In this document: positions 26,893-35,084 of the stretch, piece by piece
How positions within the stretch are numbered: position 1 is the first letter of the stretch
Layout: each line of letters begins with the position of its first letter
Assembly (NCBI RefSeq): GCF_000307265.1
Contig: NZ_DF158897.1
Span: forward strand, 357,730-421,729
DNA length: 64,000 bases
Direction of reading: 5' to 3'
Source: Oscillibacter ruminantium GH1
GTDB lineage: Bacteria > Bacillota > Clostridia > Oscillospirales > Oscillospiraceae
Notes under the pieces: model-generated
Databases searched by the model: none
What the model was told of the DNA's origin: nothing
Seen by the model: only the letters and a program-made list of their open reading frames with translations
Program-made: the position numbers and the translations under genes

Positions 26893-29160
26893 TTACCACG
26901 CGGCAGAAACCTGACCGCTGGCATCCATGGTCAGAGTAATGGTGATGCCGGAGGTGCTGTTTTCGCTGAAATTCAGGCCTTGGAAGGTAACCTCTGTCGT
27001 TCCGTCACTCACCTTCAAATCCCACTGCAAGGTGTCAGAGGTGATGTTCAGATTCAATCTACCACTCTGATCTTTACCCAGGGTACCCAGAGAAGAACCC
27101 CAGTCATTGGAGTTGCTGGGAGAGAAGTAGATGGCGGTAATGTTCACACCGGTGTTGTTCGCAAAGGTGACAGGTACCGTGATGGAAGTGGGCTTGCTGG
27201 CCTCCGCCTTGGCGGCTGCAACGGCCTTGTCCAGATCGTTCATCAGACTGTCCAGCGCATCCAGCGCACTGTTGTACTCCTTGATCTGCGCCTCAGTGTA
27301 CACGCCGGTGCCCTCGCCGAGAACCTTGCTCATGCTATCGAGGCTGGCGGTGATGCTGTTCATATTGCTGACAAAGGAGCTGTCGTTTTTCAACGCCGCA
27401 ATCTTGTTTAGCTCATCCACCAGCGCATTGTAGCGGATAAGCGCTTTGTTGTAGCGGTCGGTGAGAGCCTTACTGGCTGCGGTGGTGTCCACTGCGGCGG
27501 AGGGCTTGGTGGTGCTGAGGATGGGCGTACCGTTGTCGATGTAGGCGTACAGGGAGCCGCCGGAGGTAAAGCTCTTGAAGTTGTAGCCGGAGAAGGTGGC
27601 GCTGCTGCCGTCCTTGTAGGTGATGAGGATATCGTAGGTATAATCCGTGCTGGACACGGGGACAAGGATGGTAACACTGGCGTCGGGCTTCACCGTGCCG
27701 GAGGTCAGGTTGTTGCCCCAATCCTTGTTCTGGGTGGAGGAGATGCGGATGTCCGTCACGTCCTGCTTGGTGCTGTTATAAAGATTCACCTTTTTGTCGG
27801 TGTACTGGTCGGCGGCGGCGGTGGTAACGGTGACCTTGCAGGTAGCGGTCTTGCCGCCGTCCGCAGTCTTAACGGTAATGGTGGCCGTACCCGCCTTCAC
27901 GCCGGTGACCACGCCGCTGCTGTTTACCGTTGCCACAGCGCTGTTGCCGGAAGACCAGGTGACGCTCTGGTTAGTGGCGGTGGAGGGAGTGATGGTCCCG
28001 GTCAGCTGCAGCGTCTTGCCCACCTGAACCGTGGCGGTGGTCTGGTCCAGCTTCACGCTGGTAACGCTCTTTCCGGCGGTGGCGGCGGTGAAGGTAATCA
28101 GCGTGTTCTTGGGCGCGTTGCTATGCGCCCAAATGATAACTGTTGTGCCGTTGGCGCTCTTTTCCTCGCAGGCGTTGACCACATAGCTGGTGTTGGCATA
28201 GGGACGAATGGTATAGGCCCCGCCGCTCTGCTTGGCTAGCACCCATTTATAGGCGCTGGAGCTGGTGACCAGCTGTGCGCCGTTTTTCACGCTGGAAAGG
28301 CTGAGATACTTGCCGTCCTCCGCCTGAATATAGGCGTATCCGGTCTTGTTGGTAACGGTGAAGACCTGCTTGGGCGTGGTGTTGCGCAGTTCCAGCTTGC
28401 CGGAGGTAACGCGGATGGCGTTGGCCATGCAGCCCATGGTGTAAGTTCCGTCGGCCAAGGCGGCGGTCGTTGTGGGAGTAGTCGTGGCCGTGCCGCCGAC
28501 AATGGCCATAGCCTTGTCATACTGCGTCTGGGTCACGGAGCCTTTATTCATCAGCTTGCTCAAAAGGTCATAGTCCTGATTCTTGATATTTGCCCCGATG
28601 GAGCCGAAGATGATGTCCACCGCCTCGCCCCGGGTGAAGGGGGAGATAGCCGTGTCGGAGTCCAGAATTCCCTTGCTCACAGCAAAGGTCAGGCTGTTGG
28701 ACACGGTGAAATCCTTAATGCCAGAGGCGTCGCTATATCCAAGGCCACGCAGGGCAAAGGTGGTCATTTCCTTCATGTTGGCATAGCGGCCAAGGCCGAA
28801 CTTGTTGTTGCCGATGCCCACGGTGTAGCCCTTTTCCTTGGCGTAGCCGATGTAAGAATAGTAGTAGTTGCCGCTGGGCACGTCGGTATAGGGCTGGGAA
28901 CCGGTCCACGCCGCGGCTGCGGACTCCTCGCCCAGCATCCGGATCAGGAAAAGCAGGGCGTGTTCACGGGTGGCGCGGTTGTTGAGGCCGAAATTGGTGC
29001 CGGTGTCGTCATAACCCTTGAAAAGGCCCAGCGCGGAAAGGGCCTGCGCCTTTGTCTCCCGGGCCGAAGTGGAACCGGCGGCGCTTGCGGGAACCGTCAG
29101 CATCCCGAACACCAAAGTAACCGCCAGCAGGATTGATGCAATACGCTTTATTGTTTTCAT
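26893..29160 (-). CDS. S-layer homology surface protein with Big_2 and repeated C-terminal domain
   Basis: A 755-residue secreted protein. Signal peptide 1-28 ends PASA. SLH segments cover about 40-220 (GLFKGYDDTGTNFGLNNRAT, FGLGRYANMKEMTTFALRGL, ISPFTRGEAVDIIFG), expected to bind wall polymers. A ricin-like beta-trefoil region follows at about 235-360 (DGKYLSLSS, WVLAKQSGGAYTIRP). A Big_2 Ig-like domain spans 365-447 (SVTSVKLDQTTATVQVGKTL). A domain at 457-548 recurs at 660-755, separated by a helical stretch (565-655). This repeated domain also makes up the C-terminus of the lipoprotein at 29205. The SLH part resembles that of many clostridial wall proteins; ligand unknown. Confidence 0.88.
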   Translation of the reverse strand: MKTIKRIASILLAVTLVFGMLTVPASAAGSTSARETKAQALSALGLFKGYDDTGTNFGLNNRATREHALLFLIRMLGEESAAAAWTGSQPYTDVPSGNYYYSYIGYAKEKGYTVGIGNNKFGLGRYANMKEMTTFALRGLGYSDASGIKDFTVSNSLTFAVSKGILDSDTAISPFTRGEAVDIIFGSIGANIKNQDYDLLSKLMNKGSVTQTQYDKAMAIVGGTATTTPTTTAALADGTYTMGCMANAIRVTSGKLELRNTTPKQVFTVTNKTGYAYIQAEDGKYLSLSSVKNGAQLVTSSSAYKWVLAKQSGGAYTIRPYANTSYVVNACEEKSANGTTVIIWAHSNAPKNTLITFTAATAGKSVTSVKLDQTTATVQVGKTLQLTGTITPSTATNQSVTWSSGNSAVATVNSSGVVTGVKAGTATITVKTADGGKTATCKVTVTTAAADQYTDKKVNLYNSTKQDVTDIRISSTQNKDWGNNLTSGTVKPDASVTILVPVSSTDYTYDILITYKDGSSATFSGYNFKSFTSGGSLYAYIDNGTPILSTTKPSAAVDTTAASKALTDRYNKALIRYNALVDELNKIAALKNDSSFVSNMNSITASLDSMSKVLGEGTGVYTEAQIKEYNSALDALDSLMNDLDKAVAAAKAEASKPTSITVPVTFANNTGVNITAIYFSPSNSNDWGSSLGTLGKDQSGRLNLNITSDTLQWDLKVSDGTTEVTFQGLNFSENSTSGITITLTMDASGQVSAAW

Positions 29161-29204
29161 AGATTTTCCTCCCTATTAAAAATCAACGGGCTTCCCATGG
29201 TTGA

Positions 29205-29924
29205 TCAGGCAATGGCTGCGATGTACTCGCCGCTTTCATTGGTGGTCAGCAGAATCTCGGCTCCGGTGTTCACGTCGACATCAGTGAAGTCAATGCCTCT
29301 GAATTCGATGGTGTTGCCCTCGGCGTCCGCAGCCAGCAGGTCCCAAGTCAGGGTTTCGGCGGTGATATTCATCGTGGTAGAACCAACTTCGCCGTTAGCC
29401 AGAGGCTCAACCAGCAGATTGCCGCCCCAAGACTCATCGCCGGAAGGGGACATGGCCACGCCGTACAAATCCGCGCCGGTGTCGTTGCCCAGCTGCATGG
29501 TGATACTTACCACGGTCTGACCGGCATAGTTGTCAACCATGGCCTGCAAATTGGCGGTAAATTCCCGGTTGTCATCAATGACCCGCTGCAGCTGCACCAG
29601 CTTTTCGTCGCTGAGCTGCCCGCCCTGATTTAAAATGTCGGTCACGCTGTTGATCGAATCCGTCACCTGATTCACCATGGACGTAACCTCTTCCATCGCC
29701 ATGAGATCATCAGACTGCTCCAGCTGCCCCAGAACGGCGTTGTAATCGTCTACCATTAGGTTGTAATCGTCAATCATGGCGGTCTGTTCGGCGGAGATCT
29801 CTCCACCGTCGGTCACGCTGGAGGAGGCGGAGGCAGGCTCCGAGGCGGGGGCGTCTCCGCCGCAGGCGGCGAGAGACAGGGCCAGCATAGCGGCCAGTGC
29901 AAGGGCAAACATTCTTTTCTTCAT
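29205..29924 (-). CDS. Lipoprotein sharing helical and C-terminal domain with SLH protein
   Basis: A 239-residue lipoprotein. Signal MKKRMFALALAAMLALSLAAC has the lipid-modified Cys at residue 21. A helical segment at 45-133 (IDDYNLMVDDYNAVLGQLEQ) is followed by a beta domain at 136-239 with NDTGADLYGVAMSP, SWGGNL, TWDLLAAD and IEFRGIDF. Both parts correspond in order to residues 565-755 of the protein at 26893, so the two arose from a common unit. It lies 44 bp upstream of that gene, and the two are probably co-transcribed from the divergent region at 29925-30142. No named family was recognised. Confidence 0.85.
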   Translation of the reverse strand: MKKRMFALALAAMLALSLAACGGDAPASEPASASSSVTDGGEISAEQTAMIDDYNLMVDDYNAVLGQLEQSDDLMAMEEVTSMVNQVTDSINSVTDILNQGGQLSDEKLVQLQRVIDDNREFTANLQAMVDNYAGQTVVSITMQLGNDTGADLYGVAMSPSGDESWGGNLLVEPLANGEVGSTTMNITAETLTWDLLAADAEGNTIEFRGIDFTDVDVNTGAEILLTTNESGEYIAAIA

Positions 29925-30037
29925 GTTAATTTCTCCTTTTCTCTGTTCAACTTCTCTGTCCGGGTTTGATTGTTCTCACGGAGGTTTTCCGTTGACAGGA
30001 GCATAACAAAAAAGAGGGCGTTTGGATCGTCCTTTGC

Positions 30038-30067
30038 GCGAACGGTAGCTAAAAGTGCCTGAACTGT
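30038..30067. promoter_or_regulatory. Candidate LytTR operator in divergent promoter region
   Basis: On the minus strand ACAGTTCAG (30059-30067), 12 bases, then ACCGTTCGC (30038-30046). The first repeat fits the LytTR consensus [TA][AC][CA]GTTN[AG][TG] at all nine positions, the second at eight, and the 12-bp gap is the standard one. It ends 12 bases upstream of the -35 of the fused regulator gene and also faces the divergent lipoprotein gene. Confidence 0.7.
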
Positions 30068-30079
30068 CATTTCGTAAGG

Positions 30080-30108
30080 TTTTCAATTTGGCGGGCATAT
30101 GCTATACT
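30080..30108 (+). promoter_or_regulatory. Promoter of fused response regulator gene
   Basis: Poor -35 TTTTCA (30080-30085), 17-base spacer, extended -10 TGC-TATACT (-10 at 30103-30108). A weak -35 beside a LytTR site suggests activator-dependent autoregulation. Confidence 0.6.
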
Positions 30109-30142
30109 AAAAATAAATTTTTATGGCGAAAGGGGGGGAACT

Positions 30143-31603
30143 ATGCGTCTTGCCATCTGCGACGACGAAGCGCGGGAGCTGGAGCGGCTTTGCGCTCTGC
30201 TTCAGGAATATGAAATCAGCCGGGGTGCAGAGCTCTCCGTCTGCTCCTTTCAAAGTGCTGTGGATCTTTTGAACGGCATGAAGGGCGGCGAATACGATCT
30301 GCTCCTGCTGGACGTGCTGATGCCGGGCTTTGGCGGTATTCAGGCCGCCCGGGAACTGCGGGAGCTGGACAAGTCCGTGCGTATTCTGTTTCTCACCGCC
30401 TCGCCGGAATATGCGGTGGAGAGCTACGCGGTGGGCGCGTATCACTACCTTTTAAAACCCGCCACAGCCAAAACACTTTTTCCGCTGCTGGACAAGGTGC
30501 GCGCGGAACTGAACGTGCAGGAGGAGGAATTCCTGTTGCTCAAGGGCCGGGAGGGCCTTCTCCGCGTCCCCTTTTCCCGGCTGGAGTATGTGGAGGTTAT
30601 GAACAAGACGGTATCCTTCCATCTGGCCGACGGCAGCGTGCGGGAGCTGAACGCGTCCTTGTCCGATTTTGAAGCAGAGCTGCTGTCCCATCCTCAGTTT
30701 TTAAAGGTTCACCGCTCTTATCTCATTAATCTCCGCCAACTCCAGTCTGTCACCGCCAAGGGGGCCGTCACCAAAACGGGGCACACCGTGCCCATCGCCC
30801 GCACGCTGTACGCCGCCGTGAAGGATGCGTATCTGCAAATGCTGTTTCAGCCCCGCCCAACCGCACCGACCCCAGCCGCCGCGCCGGAAGCCGCACCGAA
30901 AGCCGTCCGAACGGATGGGCTGTGGCACATTCTGCTGGTGGATGACGAACCGGGCGATCTTTTCGTCTGGTCGGAGCATCTGCGGGAGCGGGGCTGCGTG
31001 GTGGAAACGGCCCAAACCGGCGCGGAAGCCCTCCAGCGCGCCGCCTCCAGCTTTTTTGACTGCGTGCTGCTGGACGTGTCTCTTCCCGGTGAGGACGGCT
31101 TTTCCCTGTGCCAGCGCCTGCGGGAGCAAATTGGCGCTCCGGTGATTTTTTTGAGCTGCCGCACCGATGCGGACAGTCAGGTCCGGGGCTTTTCCTCCGG
31201 CGGCGTGGACTACATCACAAAGGACAGCCCCGCAGACCTTTTCTGGGCCAAGGTGGAAACCCGCATCCGGCTTGCCCGTTCAGGCAGAACACAGCTTTCG
31301 TTTGCGCCCCTGCTCTTGGATCTTTCCCGGCGCAAAGCGACGCTTGACGGGGAGGAACTGATTTTGACCCCCACGGAATTCGACCTTCTCTGGCTGCTGG
31401 CGGAACACACGCCCAAGGTCTACACGCCGGAGGAGTTGTATCATGCGGTCTGGGGCTCCCGCCAGTGGGATGGGGGACAGACGGTGCAGGTTCACATGTC
31501 CCGGTTGCGGCGAAAGCTGGAAAAAGCGTATTCCCGCCACTATTTTCTGGAAACGGTCTGGGGGCAGGGTTACCTCTTCGTGCCGGAGGAGACAAAGACT
31601 TGA
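30143..31603 (+). CDS. Double response regulator: REC-LytTR-REC-winged helix
   Basis: A 486-residue protein that joins two complete response regulators. REC1 (1-122) has the acidic pocket CDDE, phospho-Asp57 in LLLLDVLMPG, Thr85 and Lys105 (LLKPA). A LytTR DNA-binding domain follows (about 128-233, LEYVEVMNKTVSFHLADG and LKVHRSYLINLRQL). An Ala/Pro linker (236-257) leads to REC2 (261-378) with VDDE, Asp311 in VLLDVSLPGEDG, Ser338 and Lys360. The last part is an OmpR/PhoB winged helix (385-482, LTPTEFDLLWLLAEH and VQVHMSRLRRKLE). Both receivers look functional. GGGGGGGAAC precedes the ATG. The kinase gene follows within 24 bases. It plausibly takes phosphate from both kinase classes encoded here. 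Confidence 0.93.
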   Translation: MRLAICDDEARELERLCALLQEYEISRGAELSVCSFQSAVDLLNGMKGGEYDLLLLDVLMPGFGGIQAARELRELDKSVRILFLTASPEYAVESYAVGAYHYLLKPATAKTLFPLLDKVRAELNVQEEEFLLLKGREGLLRVPFSRLEYVEVMNKTVSFHLADGSVRELNASLSDFEAELLSHPQFLKVHRSYLINLRQLQSVTAKGAVTKTGHTVPIARTLYAAVKDAYLQMLFQPRPTAPTPAAAPEAAPKAVRTDGLWHILLVDDEPGDLFVWSEHLRERGCVVETAQTGAEALQRAASSFFDCVLLDVSLPGEDGFSLCQRLREQIGAPVIFLSCRTDADSQVRGFSSGGVDYITKDSPADLFWAKVETRIRLARSGRTQLSFAPLLLDLSRRKATLDGEELILTPTEFDLLWLLAEHTPKVYTPEELYHAVWGSRQWDGGQTVQVHMSRLRRKLEKAYSRHYFLETVWGQGYLFVPEETKT

Positions 31604-31626
31604 CCGAAAAAGAAGGGAGCGGAAGT

Positions 31627-33567
31627 GTGAAGCGGACAAAGGGAGTTTGGAGCCTTTTGGCCCTGTGCGCCGCGCTATGCGGCCTGTTTGTCCTGCTCTT
31701 TTTCGCGGATAATAAATATGAGACGCCGCCGCCTTATGGCCGCGGCGGCGTGTTTGCGCTGAAGGAAGCCGATCTGGCTGGCAGCCGGGCGGTCTTTCTC
31801 ATCGACGGGTGGCTGCTGCGCAACGACCGCGCGGAAGACCTGCCCACTTGGATCGGGGAATTTTCCAACCTCCAGCGGGGAAACGCATTGATCTCCCCCC
31901 ACGGAACGGCCTTCTATACCCTAAAACTGCGCTACACCGGCGCTCCCATCACCGTAGCGGCGGCGTTTCCCGAGCTGTTTTCCGACTACACCGTCTCGCT
32001 GGACGGCACGGTCCTGGCCAGAGGGCAGGGAAACGGAGAGATCGTCTTTTCCCTGTCCCAAGGCGAGCATGTCTTAACGGTGGAAACCGTCTCCCGATTC
32101 GGCTATTACAGCGGCATGTACTACCCGCCCGCGCTGGGTACGCCCGACACGCTCTCGTCCATCCGCAACGCGCGGAGCCTTGCCTATGCGCTGGCGTTTC
32201 TTGTGCCGCTGGCGCTGGCTCTGTTTACCCTGCTGCTGTGGCGGTCGGGCGGAGCCATGAGCCGGTGGTTCGCGCTGCTGTGCTGTTTTTACGCGCTCTA
32301 TGTGTCGTGGTATTTTGTGCAGCTGTTTCACCTGCCGGTTGCACCCTATTGGTTCTTGGCGGAAAATCTGGCGCTCTACGGCCTGTGCTTCTGCGTCGTA
32401 CGCCTGACCGCTCTCGCCTCCGGCGGGGAGCGCGGGGGCGCAATTCGCTGCGCGGGGGCGGTCATGCTGGCGCTTCCCGCTATACTTCTGGCGCTGTGTC
32501 TGCTGATTCCCATCTTACCGTGGGCCGCAATTGCCCACGGGCTTTTCACCAATTTCTACTATGTTGTCACATTTGCCTACGCGCTTTATTTCACCGTGCG
32601 CGGCAGCTTGGGCCAAAGCTGGGAGCGCCGCTGGACGGCGGCAGGCTGCGCCGTGTTCGGCGCGGGGCTGGTGTGCAACCTCTTTTTCTCTAACCGCTTT
32701 GAGCCTATCCGCTTTTTCTGGCAGTTTGAGTGGTGCGGTCTTTTACTGGCGGCGCTGTTCGGCGGGATGATGGCGGCGCGCAACCGGCGTATCCTGCTGG
32801 AAAACGCGGCGCTGACACAGCGCTTGGAGCAGCTTGTGGAACAGCGCACGGAGGCGCTGGGCCGGGTGCTGGAAGAGCGCAAAGCCTTTTTCTCCGACAT
32901 GGCCCACGACTTGAAAGCCCCCGTATTCGCCACCCAGTCCTTCATCGCCGCCATCCGGGAGGGCGGGATAGGCGTGGACAGCGAGCTTTCCCGCTATCTC
33001 GCTCTGGCGGAGGACAAGCAGCGGGAGATGGCCCGGCGGCTGCAGGGGCTCTCTGCCCTGAATGCGCTGGATCAAATCCGGGGCAGCCTTGAAAAAGTGT
33101 CCATCCGCGCGCTCTTTCAGGATGTTTACGCCACCCACCGGGGGGAGGCGGAGGTGGCAGGCGTCCACCTTGTGGTGGAGGAACCGGCGGAAGACGGCTG
33201 CATACTGGCCCAGACGGAAAAGCTGGAGCTTCTCTTTGAAAACCTGATCTACAACGCCCTGCGGGCCACGCCGGCTCAAGGGCGCATCACCCTTTCCGCC
33301 GCACTGGGAGAGGACACAATCACCATCACCGTATCCGACACCGGCTGCGGCATTTCACCGGAGGAACTGCCCTTCATTTTCCGGCGTTTTTACGTGGGTG
33401 CGCGAAACAAGGAGATTGGCACCGGACTGGGGCTTTACATTGTCAACACCATTGCAGAAGAACTGGGCGGAAGGATTTCCGCAACCTCAAAGCCGGGAGC
33501 GGGAACCGCTTTTCGGCTGGAGTTTCCCCTTTTTAAAGAGCACAAAGAGGCGGACAGCGGGCAATAA
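31627..33567 (+). CDS. Histidine kinase with extracellular beta domain and 7TM region
   Basis: A 646-residue sensor kinase read from GTG 31627 (VKRTKGVWSLLALC). A TTG at 31600, overlapping the regulator's stop and preceded by GGAGGAG, is an alternative start. A first membrane segment is followed by an extracytoplasmic beta-sandwich (about 40-175) and a seven-helix membrane block (about 183-380), resembling the 7TMR-DISM layout. Next come a short coiled coil and HisKA with phospho-His427 in FFSDMAHDLKAPVF. The C-terminal ATPase has ENLIYNALRAT, DTGCGI and GTGLGLYIV. The natural partner is the OmpR-type half of the fused regulator at 30143. Confidence 0.92.
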   Translation: MKRTKGVWSLLALCAALCGLFVLLFFADNKYETPPPYGRGGVFALKEADLAGSRAVFLIDGWLLRNDRAEDLPTWIGEFSNLQRGNALISPHGTAFYTLKLRYTGAPITVAAAFPELFSDYTVSLDGTVLARGQGNGEIVFSLSQGEHVLTVETVSRFGYYSGMYYPPALGTPDTLSSIRNARSLAYALAFLVPLALALFTLLLWRSGGAMSRWFALLCCFYALYVSWYFVQLFHLPVAPYWFLAENLALYGLCFCVVRLTALASGGERGGAIRCAGAVMLALPAILLALCLLIPILPWAAIAHGLFTNFYYVVTFAYALYFTVRGSLGQSWERRWTAAGCAVFGAGLVCNLFFSNRFEPIRFFWQFEWCGLLLAALFGGMMAARNRRILLENAALTQRLEQLVEQRTEALGRVLEERKAFFSDMAHDLKAPVFATQSFIAAIREGGIGVDSELSRYLALAEDKQREMARRLQGLSALNALDQIRGSLEKVSIRALFQDVYATHRGEAEVAGVHLVVEEPAEDGCILAQTEKLELLFENLIYNALRATPAQGRITLSAALGEDTITITVSDTGCGISPEELPFIFRRFYVGARNKEIGTGLGLYIVNTIAEELGGRISATSKPGAGTAFRLEFPLFKEHKEADSGQ

Positions 33568-33601
33568 ACCCGGCTGTCCGCCTTTTATTTCAAACAAATC
33601 C

Positions 33602-33669
33602 GCATTTCGCGCCGTTTCAGCTACCATTGAGGCAAAATACCCGCGCTTCCCAGCTTTCTTTGCTATACT
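33602..33669 (+). promoter_or_regulatory. Promoter region of first GHKL kinase
   Basis: An extended -10 TGC-TATACT (TATACT at 33664-33669) without a recognisable -35. Upstream, ACCATTGAG (33623-33631) fits 8 of 9 LytTR consensus positions, and a poor copy GCATTTCGC lies 21 bases before it. The operator call is weak. Confidence 0.4.
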
Positions 33670-33693
33670 TTTTCACAGAGGGAGGGATGACGT

Positions 33694-34971
33694 ATGCAGC
33701 TTGGGGAGCTGGCGGCAGTGGTCCTGCAAACTTTTTTAATGGTCTTATTTGTGGCTGTTTTAACGCCTCTGCGTCTCCCGGAGAAAAGGACGGCAGTGAT
33801 TTCGCTGGGTCTTGCGCTGGCGCTGTGCGCCTTGGCAGGCTTTCTTTTCGCATGGCGAGGACTTGTCTTCCTGACAACCTACGGCTTTTTATTTGTCAGT
33901 CCGCTGCTCTTTATCGCGTTCCGCCTGTTTTCCAGTGTCGGTGGAATCCGGTATCTCTTCGTGGTGCTGACGGCATTTTTGTTCCATCAAATGCTCCGTA
34001 CGCTTCTGTCCGCTTTTCGCATTTGGGCCGGGGGCAGCTTTACGATGCTGTATTTGCTCTTGAATCTGCTGGTATTTGGGCTGCTGCTGACCGGAGGCAT
34101 TGCCATTCGGCGTGATTTTCATAAAATTGTACTGGCCTATCGGTACGAATTCATTTGCCTGACTCCCATTTTTGCGCTGCTGCTGGGAATGTCGCTGCTT
34201 TTTTCTCCCGTGGGGCAGAAGCGGGGGAAGCTGGACCCGGATTTGCTGCTCATCACGCTGGGGCTTGACCTGCTGACAATACTGTTCTATCTCTATGTGG
34301 GCGTGAGCTTTCACAGCCTCGGCAAGCTCTGCGACGATACCCGGGAGGCCACCGCTCTGCGCTTGCAGATGCAGGAGACGCAGGAGCATATTGCCCTGCT
34401 GCGCACCGCGCAGGAACGGGCCGCCTTCTACCGCCACGATCTGCGTCACCACGTCACCCTCATCCGCGCCTTTTTGGATAACGGAGAAACAGACCAGCTG
34501 CGCAGCTATCTGGACGATATCCAAACGGAGCTGGACGGCGATACACCGGAGCGCTTCTGCCAAAATGAAGCGGCGAACCTTCTGCTGTTCTCCTTTATGG
34601 CTAAAGCGGCGGAAGCAGGCGTTCGGCTGCTTGCCGACGCGCAGATTCCGCACTCCCTGCCCATCGGAACTCCCGCGCTGTGCACCTTGCTGTCCAACGC
34701 GCTGGAAAACGCCGTCACCGCAGCGGCACAAACAGGGGTAGGCGCGGAAAAAGAGGTGCATCTGACGACGCGGCTGGAGGATGGAAAACTGCTGTTGCTG
34801 GTGGAAAACCCCTATATGGGAGAGGTGCGGCTGGAAAACGGTTTGCCCCGAAGCAATCGCCCCGGCCACGGCTTGGGCATTTCCAGTATGGAAAGCATCG
34901 TCAAAAAGTACGGCGGGCTTTCCTCCTACCAAGCAAGAGACGGACGTTTTACGGTGCGGATTGTGATCTGA
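33694..34971 (+). CDS. GHKL-type (AgrC-like) sensor histidine kinase
   Basis: A 425-residue membrane kinase. Six or seven membrane segments span residues 1-205, followed by a coiled-coil dimerisation helix. The H-box is YRHDLRHHVTLI (His248) and the GHKL ATPase has TLLSNALENAV and GHGLGISSM. Kinases of this class normally phosphorylate LytTR regulators, yet no separate regulator gene is adjacent. The nearest LytTR receiver is in the fused protein at 30143. GAGGGAGGGATG precedes the ATG. Paralogous to the kinase at 37309: both contain LLLLVENPY.GEVRLENGLP. Confidence 0.92.
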   Translation: MQLGELAAVVLQTFLMVLFVAVLTPLRLPEKRTAVISLGLALALCALAGFLFAWRGLVFLTTYGFLFVSPLLFIAFRLFSSVGGIRYLFVVLTAFLFHQMLRTLLSAFRIWAGGSFTMLYLLLNLLVFGLLLTGGIAIRRDFHKIVLAYRYEFICLTPIFALLLGMSLLFSPVGQKRGKLDPDLLLITLGLDLLTILFYLYVGVSFHSLGKLCDDTREATALRLQMQETQEHIALLRTAQERAAFYRHDLRHHVTLIRAFLDNGETDQLRSYLDDIQTELDGDTPERFCQNEAANLLLFSFMAKAAEAGVRLLADAQIPHSLPIGTPALCTLLSNALENAVTAAAQTGVGAEKEVHLTTRLEDGKLLLLVENPYMGEVRLENGLPRSNRPGHGLGISSMESIVKKYGGLSSYQARDGRFTVRIVI

Positions 34972-34989
34972 GCGAACTAAAAACGATCA

Positions 34990-35020
34990 GGGAAGCGGCG
35001 CGTTATAACGCGCCGCTCCC
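34990..35020. terminator. Terminator between convergent kinase and surface-protein genes
   Basis: Stem GGGAAGCGGCGCG / CGCGCCGCTCCC around TTATAA; T-rich DNA follows on the plus strand (TTGCTTGTTATTTCATTTTT). It may serve both sides. Confidence 0.7.
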
Positions 35021-35084
35021 TTGCTTGTTATTTCATTTTTCCCGCCGCAGCCAGAGCCGTCTCGCGGCTGGGGGAACGCCGCCG

